Notes: generated from the sequence alone by a model not told the origin. Shown: positions 23,029-35,409, counted from the stretch's first letter. The stretch: 64,000 nucleotides of DNA from Persicaria tinctoria (GCA_037127255.1 JBANSL010000008.1:41553373-41617372); one strand, 5' to 3'. A program made the numbers and translations.

Positions 23029-24577
23029 TTATTAGCTGGGATAAAAAATGTAAATCAAAAGGTGCTGGTGGCCTCGTTCTTCGTAGAGCAAAGAAAATGA
23101 ATGAAGCATTACAAATAAAACTATTGTGGAAAATTATTGCTGAACCAAACAACACCTGGGTGCGGGTTATTAAATATAAGTATCTAAAACATACTCATAT
23201 GCTGGAGTACAATAGATATGTTAGTGCTTCGTGGCAATGGTCCAAGCTTACCAAACTTATCAATCATTTCAAAACTAATCTTGTTTGGTCTATTGGGAAT
23301 GGGGAAACGGTCAAGTTCTGGACGGACAACTGGGTTTCAATCAGGGCGATTGCAAATAGGCCGGATTGCCCTACAGTATACGACAAGAAGGACAGGGTCT
23401 GTGACTACATCACAGGGGGGCAGTGGTGGCGAGAAAAGCTTGATGTCATCTTGCCTCATTCAATTGTGGACGACATCATTTCAATCCCTCTTCCAATTAA
23501 TCCAATGGATGATAGATTATACTGGTGGCCGGATAGGAAAGGGTGATTTAAGACATCATCTGCATATAAACTCCGTACAAATGCATCTGATGATAGGATG
23601 GACGAAAATGCTTGGATTTGGGACATAAACATCCCTCCTAAGGTGAAAATTTTCTTATGGAAAATTGGTCAATTAGGCCTCCCAATCAAAGATCAGCTGG
23701 CAAGTAGAGGGGTACCCGTCCCGATCACATGTGAAATTTGTAATGATATCAGAGAGGATGATATACAAATCCTATTGGAATGTTTAGAGGGCCATGTTAC
23801 CTAGCACCATAGTTCTTCTGAGTGTAATGCTATCAAGAACATGATATATAATGCTAGGGATATGCGTCAAGTGTTGGCTTGGGCTAGGTCTTCATTAGCA
23901 AAAGAGAAAATGCAATAACTTGCCTTTACGTGGTGAGCAATTTGGTATTTTCGCAACAGTGTGATATTCAGAAATGGAAAATTGCCTTCGGACCAACAAA
24001 TTTCTATGTTTGTTAAACAGCAATCCGACAACTAGCGTCAGACTTGCCAGTTTGATGAAAACTATGGCGACAACTATAACAACATACCATCTTTGAGGAA
24101 CCGGGTTGGTCCTCGGAAACAAAAACCCAAATCGACCAAATGGGCAAAACCACCCTTTGGTACATTCAAGTTAAAATTTGATGGGTCCTCCCTTTAGACT
24201 AAACAAAGCAATGCTGGAATTGTCATCCGGTGCAGCTTGGTCAGAATTCTTCCCTTTTGGCTGAAGCTTTGGCGCTTAGACTAGGCGTCTGAGAAGGAAA
24301 CAAACTTAACATACAGAACATACATATCGAAGGTGATTCGAAAATCATTATTGATTATCTTCAAAATAAAACTAAATGTCCATAAGAAATTGAATTAATA
24401 ATGTCTGGCATCCTGTTAATGATAAACGACATGAGGAAAGTTTATTTCTCTCATGTCCCCTGGGCTGGTAACAGAGTGGCGGAAAATATTGCACACCTTA
24501 GCCATTCTGTTTTGGGGACTGATGACATTCTCAATATAGATCTTAGAGATCTCATCCGAAAAGATGCGCTTGAATAG
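23029..24577 (+). pseudogene. LINE-3 ORF2, 3' part (zf-RVT and RNase H)
   Basis: Continues the ORF broken at 18,658: ISWDKKCKSKGAGGLVLRRA, then LQIKLLWKIIAEPNNTWVRV and WSIGNGETVKFW (to 23,546). 23,550-23,800 is zf-RVT (WIWDINIPPKVKIFLWKIG, CEICNDIREDD). RNase H is decayed at 24,130-24,560: KWAKPPFGTFKLKFDGSS, EGDSKIIIDYLQ, VPWAGNRVAENIAHL. Stop codons at 23,546 and several later ones, plus frame changes, show it is inactive. Confidence 0.85.
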
Positions 24578-24650
24578 GTTTTCCTATCCAAATTTTTCCC
24601 AACCATAAATTCGGTAAAGTTACACTCACTTAAAAGTTAAAATCCCTGTA

Positions 24651-24659
24651 AAAGAAGAA
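24651..24659. repeat. First copy of the 9-bp target AAAGAAGAA
   Basis: Identical copies lie at 25,833-25,841 and 29,109-29,117, flanking the two Mutator-like elements. Confidence 0.8.
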
Positions 24660-25832
24660 AGGTAAACCACAGAAAACCACCCTTTATACATGTCATATTG
24701 CACATAACCACCCCTTAAATGTAAAATTACAGCAAACCACCCCTTATATGTCAAACGTTAGCAAGCAACCACCCATCTCATTTATTCTGTTAGGGTTTCA
24801 TTTTGATATCGATAAAAAGACTAAATTACCCCTCTTTAGTTATCAAATTTATCATGAGATGCCATTGTGTTCATCCCCTATTCCCCTAAGCAATTACACC
24901 ATCTACCAACAAATTAAAAAGACAAATTTGATAAAGAAGTTTTGAAAAACACAAATTTAAAAAGTATTAGATAGAAGCTGTCAAAGTTACAAATCATAAA
25001 CCCAATCACCCAATTTCAAATCCTAACCCAGTAACCCCAATCCGTCCAATTTCAAATATTGAAACCCTAAAGCCTCAATTTCAAATTCAAGCCCTAATCT
25101 TTACATTATCAAATTCTGAAACTCTAGACCTTCAATTTCAAACCCTAATGCCCAATTTCGACAAAAATCCCGGAATGATTGAGAAAGAAAGGAAATTAAA
25201 TGGAGGAAGAAATTGATAAGAGGCAACAATGGGATCTCGAGTATAGAAGCGCCCTTCCTTCTCTGTCGTTGTCTTCACTAGCCTGACAATCGAAGCGCCC
25301 GATTTCGTTCTTCAATTCCATGCCCGACAATGGAAGCGCCCAATTTTGTTCTTCAATTCCAAGCTCGACAATGGAAGTGCCCTTCCTTCTCTGTCGTTGT
25401 CTTCACTAGCTTGTTCCCCCGCAACACCGGTATCAAGATTCGAGAGTTCATCTTTTAGGTCCAAATGAAGCAACGAGAGTTCATCTTTGGTACAGTGACT
25501 TTTCTCCCACTTTCCCCTTCAACCAAAGTGCCTTCCAAGTTCCAAATCATTCTCCATACATTGACGGTGGAATAGAGTACATGGATTGAACTATCAATTT
25601 CATTCTTATTTTAAACTCTTGTTTATTTATTAAATTTACATTAAAATAAAATAAAAGTTCAAGGATATAATTGTAATATCACATATTTTAACAGATGTTT
25701 AACGGAATGAAGAGGGTGGGTGGTTGTTTGTTAACATTTGGCATATAAGGGGTGGTTTGCTGTAATTTTACATTTAAGGGGTGGTTATGTGCAATATGCC
25801 ATATATAAAGGGTGGTTTTCTGCAGTTTACCC
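24660..25832. mobile_element. MULE-1: non-autonomous Mutator-like element
   Basis: Terminal inverted repeats of about 115 bp (24,660-24,775 and 25,715-25,832) are nearly identical, containing AAAACCACCCTTTATA, ATAACCACCCCTTAAATG and CAAACCACCCCTTATATG. The 9-bp duplication AAAGAAGAA flanks both ends. Long inverted repeats with a 9-bp duplication define Mutator-like elements. The 940-bp interior has no transposase; it holds repeated AATTTCAAACCCTAA-like phrases and two copies of a TTCCTTCTCTGTCGTTGTCTTC sequence (near 25,255 and 25,387). Size 1,173 bp. Confidence 0.85.
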
Positions 25833-26310
25833 AAAGAAGAAGAGTGAGGCTAGAGGCAAGATGTCAGAATGGCTATTGACAAGATAATTTCACCTAAATT
25901 ACCACAAGTCCTTTTCATTTTTTCCGAACACATTGCAAAAAGATCCAAAACTCTCTTTTCCGAATCGAAACCTAAATCTGACGAACTAATTGTTTTGATT
26001 GAAAACAACTTAAAATCGATGAAATGAATCAAAATATCAATTGATCGACACACGAATTGGTATATCGCTAGCGTTACGTGAAAATCGAAAGGCGGTTTTT
26101 GGTTTTCGTTCGAAAAAACCGTCGAATGAAGGAACTCGACATATAAGAATGAGGTGCATGAATAAGCTCGGCAGATTTTGGTGAGGTGAATACGTAACCT
26201 CGGCGCATACAGACGAGGTTATGAAGAAGCCTCGTCTACTTTTTAAGAGGTATATAATGACCCCTTTAAAGATCTTATCTAAATCCTCATTGACATAAGC
26301 CGAGCTAGAT

Positions 26311-26435
26311 AAATAACCTCGGCTTCTGTTGTTGAGGTTAAGGAGGGAGCTCAGCTTCTGTTGTTGAGGTTAGAGAGGGAGCTCGGCTTCTGTTGTTGAG
26401 GTTAGTGAGGGAGCTCGGCTACTTTTCTTGAGGCT
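26311..26435. repeat. Tandem repeat, ~34-bp unit, in MULE-2 left arm
   Basis: Three to four copies of a unit containing CTCGGCTTCTGTTGTTGAGG followed by a TTA-GAGGGAG-type linker. A related but shorter array occupies the mirrored position near 28,550-28,640 in the right arm. Confidence 0.8.
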
Positions 26436-27044
26436 ATAAAATAGTCTTGACAATTGTGTATATGTGTGATGGATATTGTTATAATGCAACATATGCTTCT
26501 AATAGTGAGACAGACTAAATGACTAAATCAGTTTAGAAAATGTTGTTTTCTCCACTTCTGATTACAACTCTAAATGACTAAATAAATATTATAACTTTAT
26601 CCAAATTAAATAGTAAATTAGTTCTTCTTAAGCAGACATGAAACAAATTAATGCATATTTTAATGTTTTATCTTACAGTAATTGTTTCAAGTGCCCACTT
26701 CCCACTTATCCTCAACCTAAAGATTAATGGCGAGTCCGTCGAGCCAAGCGGTTAATAACGAGGGTCATAGGCCTGTCTGATGTTAAACTGGCATATGTCC
26801 AATCAAACATGAGCTTTAGAAGTGATGATCTTGAGTAATTTTTTTCCGTATACTTTTAATGCTTATATGGCGATATCCTTGGTACAACTTGTATATGACA
26901 GTTGAAAATTGATCACTTTCTTTCACGATGTGAAACTATTTTCTTTCTTTTTATCCACTTTTCCAGTGATGAAGATCTTTTGACAGTTCTGTATTGAGAA
27001 GTTCAAAGTAATCAAGCACATGGGCGGAGCTAGGGTGTTACCCC

Positions 27045-27047
<3 letters not shown>

Positions 27048-27100
<53 letters not shown>
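27048..27100. repeat. (TA)n microsatellite
   Basis: About 26 TA units directly visible, preceded by GGGCGGAGCTAGG, a phrase common in dispersed plant repeats. Confidence 0.95.
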
Positions 27101-27102
<2 letters not shown>

Positions 27103-27728
27103 GTTTCCAGTGTTTTATTTCTAATACTAAACTATATACCTTGAGTTAGGATCATCTGCTCCCTAGTATGCAAACCTAGATGTAACATATAATTATTTAA
27201 GGTATTTTTTAATAATTAAAAAATCATATTATTTTTATTAGAAATCATAATAATCATATAAATTGGCATAAACATCATTTTTTAATTAAAAAATCAATAT
27301 ATTAAATTTTAAGAATGAACTTATAAAAGAGATTTTTTTGCCCAATAAATTCCTTCACTAAATGTTTTCTCATCAGTTAGAAATATCCTTTTTAGATTAA
27401 CATTACTCATTTATTTAATTTCATCATTTTAAAATTAATATTAGAAATCATAATATATCATATTAATTTGAATAAATAGAAGCAAGAAAAAGGTTAGTTG
27501 TATAATGTTTGTGGTGTTAAATATAAATATTAGTATGAAGCACGAAAAACTATAGATTTGATAACAATTTACCGGTTCAAGTTCATCATAAATAATCTCA
27601 ATATATTTATACAAAAATATTTTTCCCTACCGATAAATCTTTAATAATTATAACATCAAATTATTATTTTATATATAATTTATATAAAAAAAATTTAGAC
27701 CCGTGCGTAGCACAGGTCAAAACACTAG
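27101..27728 (+). mobile_element. Helitron 3' end fragment inside MULE-2
   Basis: Ends with a hairpin (GACCCGTGCGTAGCACAGGTC, stem with one mismatch) followed by AAAACACTAG and a T at 27,729. A short GC hairpin just before CTAG, with insertion before T, is the 3' signature of Helitrons. The upstream body is AT-rich and non-coding. The 5' end (TC) was not located, so the left limit is nominal. Confidence 0.6.
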
Positions 27729-29134
27729 TGAATAGATGTATTCTTCATGAATGTAACATCAATAGAGGTAATTTAATATTTCAATATTACTTGTCGAACT
27801 GACATATTTTTTTTCATGAAACCATCGTGAATGCAACGTGGATGTAATTCCTAGTTGTTTTTCTATTGCTAATACATCAGATTTCCATAGCATAACAACA
27901 TACACTACCGATGACTTGTTATTTAGATTAGTACACGTAATGTAGCTCCAAGTAATTACATTTTTCTTATTTACATATAAGATATTTTTTGTAACTGAAA
28001 CTTGTATTAAAAAATGAGTTTAAAGCTACATTGGAAATAATTTACATACAATGGAACGAATTCTTCATGACCAATGTGGAGATTCTCAACTTATCCTTGA
28101 GTTCTTCGCAGATCATTGCTTAATAGTGTGATTTTGTTCTCCATTCTTCTCTCTCTATTTTTGTAATTCTGTTATTTTTTTACTTCGTTAATTAATTAGC
28201 TTAACATGTCAAATCTAATTTTGAGGATAGGTGGGAAGTGACCACTTGAAACAATTACTAGAAGATAAAACATTAAAATATGCATTAATCTGTTTCATGT
28301 CTGATTAAGAACAACTAATTTGATATTTAGATAAAGTTATGATATTGATTTAGTCATTGAGAGTTACAATCAAAAGTGGGAAAAACAACATTTTCTAAAC
28401 TAATTTAGTCATTTAGCCTGTCTCATTCTTATAGTCTGTCTCATTCTTAGAAGCATATGAGTTTGCATTATAACAAGATCCATCACACATACCTCTACAC
28501 AATTTAATGAATTTATGCAATACGTGTCAATGAGGCTATTTTATAACCTCAACAACAGTAGTCGAGATCCCTCAATAACCTCAACAACAGAAGCCGAGCT
28601 CCCTCCTTAACCTCAATAACAGAAGCCGAGGTTATTTATTAAGCTCGGCTTAAGTGTATGAGAATCTAGATAAGATCTTCAAAAGGGGTCCTTATAAACC
28701 TCACAAAATGTAGACGAGGCTCCATCATAACCTCATTTGTTTTCGCCGAGGTTACGTATTAACCTCATCTAGTCCGACTGAGCTTATTCATTCACCTCGT
28801 TTCTGTCTGCTGAGCTCCTTCCTTCGACGGTTTTTTCGAACGAAGACCAAAAATCGCAATTCGATAATCACGTAAAGCGAGCGATATACCAATTCGTGTG
28901 TTGATTGATTGATCTTTTGATTAATTTAATCGATTTTAGGCTGTTTTCAATCGAAACAATTCGTTCGACATATTTAGGTTTCGATTCGGGAAAAGAGAAT
29001 TTTGTCCCTTTTTGCAATGTGTTCGGAAAAAATGAAAAGGACCTGTGATAATTTAGGTGAAATTATCTTGTCAATAACCATTCCAACATCTTGCCTAAAG
29101 CCCTTGTTAAAGAAGAATGCGTATATGAGTTGAG

Positions 29135-29566
29135 CGGGCGCGGCCCATTAAAATGCGCAGCCCATTTCACCTAAAACCAAACAGAAAAAAGAAACGAACA
29201 TCTCCGTTCACCATCGTCATCCCATTTAGGTTTATTTCCTGCTTCCCTTTCCGCCATCTCCGATCTTCCCTTGGTGGCTGCTGCCTGCTGCTGATTACAG
29301 CAACCCCACCCCACCCTCTCTTTTCGTTTGTTTCTACCTTTCCTCCATATTCCCATAAATATATAAATTAAAAATAAATAAAAAAGTTTGATCTTTGAAA
29401 TAGTAGGTATAGTATTCCAATCAAGCTCCATCTCATCCTCTGTAGCTTTGCAGAGTTTAATATTTCTGGAAATTTGCCGAATCATCGTCTGAGCTTCGCC
29501 GGAAAATCCCCACCCCAAATTTGAGCTGGAAAGGTCCTGAATTCTTTTATCTTTGGGTGGGAGATA
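29135..29566 (+). promoter_or_regulatory. Promoter and 5' leader of the AMBRA1-like gene
   Basis: Two site II-type motifs (GGCCCA at 29,142 and AGCCCA at 29,159) resemble those upstream of housekeeping and growth-related plant genes. An AT-rich TATATAA-containing stretch lies near 29,358-29,368, giving a likely transcription start about 30 bp later and a leader of some 170 nt. The intact promoter-like sequence begins only about 25 bp after the MULE-2 boundary, so anything further upstream has been displaced by transposons. Motif-based inference only. Confidence 0.4.
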
Positions 29567-32500
29567 ATGAGGGATCCAATGTGGATGGACGATGCGAGTG
29601 TTCCATCGACCTCGAGCTCTCAAATCCGACTTCCTAGGGCTGTACCGAGCAAGAATAAATCTAGAAGCAGGTGCGTTTTTTTAATTTCCTGCGATCAGAC
29701 GCTTCTAAGTTTATTCAGCTGGCGCGGATAGTTTGGAATTTGTGTTTCATGTTCAAAATTTGCCCCTTTTTTTGGTCAGTTAGGGATCTGAAACATTTGA
29801 TTTGATTCCGAACTGTGGGGGTTTGAGTTCTAGTTCAGTATTTTGCTCCCCGATTCCCAGATTGGGATCGGCCACTTTTGTTATTGTTGATTTGCTGCTG
29901 CTGCATGTGATGGGTCCGTTGTTGGTTTTTCTTTTGGTTCATTTGCTCGTTTCTGTCATCCACATCACCCTAGATTGAGCTCAAGTTTGTTCGCATGATT
30001 TAATTTAGCGTGATTTAGCTCCAATTTAAACCAGAGTGAGTTAGTTCATGGCTAGTTTGTGTCCGATGACATTTTTCAATGGAGCTTCTATTCCTCAGTT
30101 GATGTCTATGGTGATTTTTAGGGGTTTAGCTGCTTTTTAATCTTTTTATTGGGTTTTCCAATTGTAGTAATATATTTCAGCTGATATCACGGCGAGAACT
30201 TGCTCCCCGAGCAAGGAGGTCTGCCAAAAGCCTATGGGGAGGCAGTTCAGAGGGACAAGTAAACCCTTCTACCCCTGGATTTGAAGCTTTAAATGATGCA
30301 AGGCTGGCTCTTATGTCATGGTAATCTGATTAGGGTTACTCCATTGTTTTCTTAAATATTTATCTGATGCTGTTGTGTGTCGTGCACTTCGATAGCTCAC
30401 TTATAAAATGAATGAGCTTTGAACCTAGCGGTTATGAATTCGGTTGTCCATCATACACCTAGGAATATGACTTTTTCAGTAGGTTCTTTCTTCATTCGGT
30501 GTTTGTATGTTTGTTTCCCGTGGTGTAGCCTTGATGTATTTAATATTGCTAAATACCAGGGTAGAGGCCAAGTCACTGCGGAATTTTTCAGCCAAATATT
30601 GTCCATTGTTGCCACCTCCAAGGTCTACTATTGCAGCAGCATTTAGCCCTGATGGGAAGACGCTTGCTTCGACACAGTGAGTTGCTTTTATTGTCCTTAT
30701 TGGGTTTGGCTCCGTGTTATGCCCATGGCTACTATTGCAGCAGCTGATGAAGTCCTTTGTGCTGCGTATGAGATTGCAGTGGGGATCATACTGTAAAGAT
30801 AATAGATAGCCGCACTGGTAATTGTTTGAAAGTTCTATGTGGACATCGAAGGACACCTTGGGTGGTAAGTATTACTTATAAGTTATTAGGTTGAAAAACC
30901 TATCATGTTTAGTCATGAATTTTTGGATAGTAGTTATAATTGCAATACATGATTAGTCTAGTGCTACGTTCATGAGCTGACTTGCTTAAAACTTTTGTTC
31001 CTAATGTTTGTTTTGTATATATGTTTTGTATTCGTCTTCATCACTGCATGATCTTTTAATGGCATCTGTTTGCATAATGAATTCTGTTGTTTTTCTTTTG
31101 CTGCCATCATGATACCTATACATTATACAATATGCATGACATTGTTAAAATGTTTACTCCTAATATTTGATTATTTGATTTAGTTAGTATTCTTCTTTAC
31201 CACTGCTTTAGGTTTTCAAGGCAACTGTTTGTGTAATGAATTTGTTGCTGTGTTTTTTTTTTCTAGCGTGCTACTTATAATATGCTGTATATTGAAACTT
31301 TTGGCAGGTTAGATTCCATCCTACATATCTGGAGACTTTAGCTAGTGGAAGTTTGGATCATGATGTTCGTTTATGGAATGTGAAGAATGGAGAATGCATA
31401 GGATCTCGTGATTTTTGTAAACATTTCTTTTGAACCATTTGAGTATCAATTCATATATCTATATATTAAAGAAGCTATAACATGTTGTAGCTTTTCATTG
31501 TCCCAGAGGGAGTTGGTGGTACTCTGCTGATGGTCTGATTACCTTTGCAGATCGTCCTATTGCTTCTATTGCTTTCCACGCACAAGAAGAGCTTCTGGCA
31601 GTTGCTTCTGGTCATAAGGTAGCACCCTTACTCGGTATTGCTCGTTTATTTGACTGCTCAGGATATTGATGTCGCAAATTACTTGGTAGCTTTATATGTG
31701 GCACTATAATGGAAGAGGTCAGACATCCACACCTACTGTTGTATTGAAGACTCGGCGCTCTCTCCGTGCTGTGCATTTTCATCCACATGCAGCGCCTTTT
31801 TTGTTGACTGCTGAGGTGTGCTTTCTCCTCTTGCTAATCTTTATTTACCCATGTATTTCTATATGTTTCTCCCTTAATAAGATTATTTTTCTGATTTACA
31901 GGTTAATGACCTTGATTCATCAAATTCCTCTATGACAATTGCAACTTCTCAGGGTTACTTGCGGTATCCCCCTCCAACTGTATATTTTGCCAATACCCAC
32001 TCTTATGATCGCTCGAGCCTGGCAGAGGAACTCCCTCGGATGTCTCTTCCTTTCTTGGTTCATCCTTCACTTCCTCAAGATGATTTTAATATGCCTTCGC
32101 AGCAGACAGATGCAAATATTTTCTTGTCTGATGCTCAGCAAAGAGCTTTATCCTCAGCGCGGAGAATATTGACCTATTCAACCCCATCTGGGCAGTATGA
32201 ACTGCTACTCTCTCCTATTGACCCCAACAACTCCTCCCCTCTTCCCGAAGAAATGGAAACTGATAATGTGTCCAGCAGTGAAATGGGAACAGCCATGCCT
32301 GAATCCGGTGCAGAAGTTATGGAAACTTCTGGTGTGCAACCTGAAGATCGAAGCAATCAGTTCTTTCCATTTGGGGAGCCTGCTTCTTGGGAGCTGCCAT
32401 TTTTGCAAGGATGGTTAATAGGCCAGAGTCAAGCTGAAAATTGGATGATGCGACAACCTAGTTCAGTGGTTCAAGAAAATCCATTGGCAAGTGCAGAACT

Positions 32501-35409
32501 ATCAAATCAAAATTCATTTGCTTCTTCACCTATGCCAGTAACTGCAGCATATCCTCGTGGAAGTTCTCGATATACCTCAGCAGTGAGGGCATCAAGATCA
32601 CATGTAAATACTTCAACTACAGAGCGAGTTGCTTTAAATGGGCAACTGCAGGACAATCCTCAACCCGTTGTCAGTAGAATTCAGTCTGAACTTGCTACAT
32701 CTTTCGCTGCAGCAGAGTTGCCTTGCACTGTAAAATTGAGAATATGGCCGCATGTCATAAAAGATCCAAGTGCCCCCCTTGAGGCAGCCAAGTGTCGGTT
32801 AACCATTCCACATGCTGTGCTTTGCAGGTATGCTTATCTACGGATTATATGCTTATTTCTCGCATTGGTTTATTGACCTAGCGTCTCAGTAGCACAAATG
32901 AAAGGCTGTCTTTTCTTCCTGGTTGACTGTTAAAGAATTTGCACAATCATGGCTTTTCATTAGTGTCCCTTGTTTCATTAGCTTGCGCTCATCTTAAATC
33001 CTTGCAGTGAGATGGGTGCCCATTTTTCTCCTTGTGGGAAATTTTTGGCAGCTTGCGTTGCCTGCATGTTGCCAAATGTGGATGGTGAATCTGGGCTGCA
33101 AACACAGCCAAATCTGGATATTACTGGAGTTTCAACATCTCCTACACGACACCCAATTTCTGCCCACCAATTTATATATGAACTCAGGATATATTCACTC
33201 GAGGAAGCAACGTAAGTGTCTCAATGTAATATTATACCCTTTCAGCTGCATATTTTGTACTCCTTGGTTTATGATTGTATTACATTCTTTTACTGGAACT
33301 ATTTATGTAGATTTGGCTCAGTGCTTGCTTCACGGGCAATCAGAGCAGCCCATTGCTTGACTTCAATCCAGGTAACTTCTTCCTTTACCTGTCCATCTCA
33401 TGATTGTGTTGAGATTTGTTCCTACTCCTTCTCGGCAAAACATTTTACTGTTTATTCTCACATATTGGTATACAGTCATATTTTTGGGTCTCTTTAGTAT
33501 GCCGGTAGTTTTTTCTTCACATGGTGCGTACGTAATTTTTTTTAAATGTTATTTTTTACTTCATGTGTTGCCGTGTAGTTTTCTCCGACATCTGAGCATT
33601 TGTTGCTTGCCTATGGACGTCGTCATAGTTCTCTTCTGAAAAGCATTGTCATTGACGGAGAGATGACCACTCCAATTTACTCAATTTTAGAGGTAAATAA
33701 ATGCAAGAGCATCATGTGCTGCTGTTATAAGTTAATGTAGTATATTTCTTTTACTTTTTATTATGCACATAATTAAAGACTTATCATCCTGAGTTGCAAT
33801 TGTAGGATAGCACATCTTTGTAATAATACTTCTGTTGAAGGATGGCCTTTCTTGAGGATACAAATTTTGCTAAGTGAAATAATTTTCCTGCTACCATGTG
33901 TGACTTTCTGGCATATGAGGCCCTTCATTCAGTGCCTTGTACATCACTTATAGATTGCATTTATTTGAGTACTTTCTCCAATCAACAAAAGTGTCGTTTG
34001 AGGTATCCACAAGTTTTAAGAAAAACATCATTAACATAGATTTTGCAATGATTACATATATCTTATTACATTATTAAATGTTCGTCCCTCTTTTAACCCA
34101 ATCAGTGAACAATTTGTGCATTAAGTAGCCAACAAAAACAAGTTTTAAATAAAAATTTCGTAACCCAATGCTAATTTTTTGTCTAAAAAACCTAAAATGA
34201 CACCTTAAAGTTTCAAATTTTACAACCTAAAATGATACTGTACTTCAGTTAATTGGAGGGAGTAGCTCTTTACTCTTTTGTTGCTGTCACTGTTTGTGCC
34301 AATACACTTAAACAATTTGCAATTGCAATTCATCTTTTTTACTTCTTTATCAACATCTAGGTGTACAGAGTATCCGATATGGAGCTTCTGAGAATCCTTC
34401 CTAATGCAGAGGATGAAGTTAATGTGGCTTGTTTTCATCCTGAAGTTGGCGGCGGCCTTGTTTATGGGACTAAGGTAGAAAAATATTTGCTTTCAATTTA
34501 TTCTGTTATCTGAATGTATCTCTAAATTTGGTGATTTAATTTGCAGGAGGGGAAGCTTAGGGTTCTCCAATATGATAGCTCCCACAGTGTTCATGGCACA
34601 ACCTATCATTATCCTGATGAAATTATGCTTGAGGTATTGACTATATATATATGGAAAATTCTCTTCTTTTATTGAATGAGTGACGATTTAATCTGATTTC
34701 CAATCGCCTTATACCCATTTGGTTATTGTGTTCTATTTGTAGCAATGTGTTACAAAGATTTAAGGAATTTCATAAATGCATGAATCCTAATACTTTGCAC
34801 ATTATTCTATTCCCGTCGATTAGTTCCTTATTGTGATGGTGTTATGGTGTGGTCTATGTTGGCATCTTGTTTGTTCCTGATTCCCTATCGGAATTTAAAA
34901 TGGACGTATGGATTCTTTAAGATATGCATCATAGTTCACAAGTGACAAGGCTCTTTTTTTGCTTTTAGTATGTATTTGATACATCATGCATGTATCGTTG
35001 TATCATTATTTACAGCTGTTACTTCTTGAAGGTGATTCAGATCTAGATCTTATTGATTATATACTATTTTGATGTTAATCTTGGAACTCTTTTTCTTTTC
35101 CAAGTACAAATTTTTGTGATGAATCGGTTGCCATGTTCGCAAAATGTCATAAATGGATTTTGTGACAAAAAATGGCAGGTTATCTGCCAATGGCTGTTTT
35201 GATGCACCGTATTTTAGCTGAAGGTTCTCTACCATGGGTCTAGTTGGAATATGGCATTTTAATCATGCTGTTGTGTGACTTATCCTCAAATTTGGCTTTT
35301 ATTATATTTATTTTCGATTACTACTGTCTATTCATTTGTAATTTGCAACTTGATAAAATTTTCTGGTTGTGTGCTTTTGTAGTTGCCAACTTATGCTTTT
35401 GAATGCTAA
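29567..35409 (+). CDS. AMBRA1-like WD40-repeat protein, 14 exons, 764 aa
   Basis: Exons: 29567-29670, 30168-30320, 30560-30676, 30780-30864, 31308-31416, 31551-31618, 31690-31815, 31902-32827, 33008-33211, 33311-33371, 33579-33692, 34361-34474, 34547-34633, 35383-35409. All introns are GT/AG and all phases close (2,295 nt). Exon 2 must start at 30,168: the nearer AG at 30,180 gives a stop, while 30,168 gives NIFQLISRRELAPR, as in plant relatives. WD40 blades cover residues 105-254 (AAAFSPDGKTLAST, VRFHPTYLETLASGSLDHDV, SIAFHAQEELLAVASGHK); 255-540 is Ser/Gln/Glu-rich linker; 545-764 is a conserved C-terminal WD40-like half (GAHFSPCGKFLAACV, VACFHPEVGGGLVYG), ending YAFEC. Animal AMBRA1 is a DDB1-CUL4 substrate receptor acting on cyclin D and autophagy; the plant role is inferred. 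No defect seen. Exon 1 and the start codon are least certain. Confidence 0.9.

Larger units (their letters stand above)
15265..24650 (+). mobile_element. LINE-3: old L1-type retrotransposon split by CACTA-2
   Basis: A second LINE lineage, distinct from LINE-1/2 because its ORF1 carries a DUF4283-type domain. The 5' leader is about 15,265-15,489, ORF1 follows from 15,490, ORF2 covers 16,290-18,658, and the remainder resumes at 23,029 after CACTA-2. The join reads NHKPL then ISWDKKCK, matching HKPFISW of LINE-0. The 3' end is taken as CCCTGTA at about 24,650, by comparison with the CTACTGTA ends of LINE-1/2; its A-rich tail was then the target of the Mutator-like elements. Many stops and frameshifts. 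The 5' limit and any target duplication are uncertain. Confidence 0.8.
25842..29108. mobile_element. MULE-2: element with very long inverted repeats
   Basis: Left arm about 25,850-26,720 and right arm about 28,215-29,100 are inverted copies of each other (for example AGGCAAGATG, GACAAGATAATTTCACC, CGAATTGGTATATCGCT, GAGGATAGGTGGGAAGTG in mirrored order), with moderate divergence and indels. The flanking 9-bp AAAGAAGAA copies (25,833-25,841, 29,109-29,117) suit a Mutator-like element. The outermost 15 bp of the arms match only partly, so the exact ends are less sure than for MULE-1. The 1.5-kb centre carries a TA microsatellite and a Helitron 3' end, evidently later insertions. No transposase. 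The right end lies about 450 bp upstream of the AMBRA1-like start codon. Confidence 0.75.

Noticed and set aside
29153..29623. ORFs on both strands over the 5' leader of the AMBRA1-like gene
   Set aside because: They cross the promoter, TATA-like region and leader and resemble no protein family.
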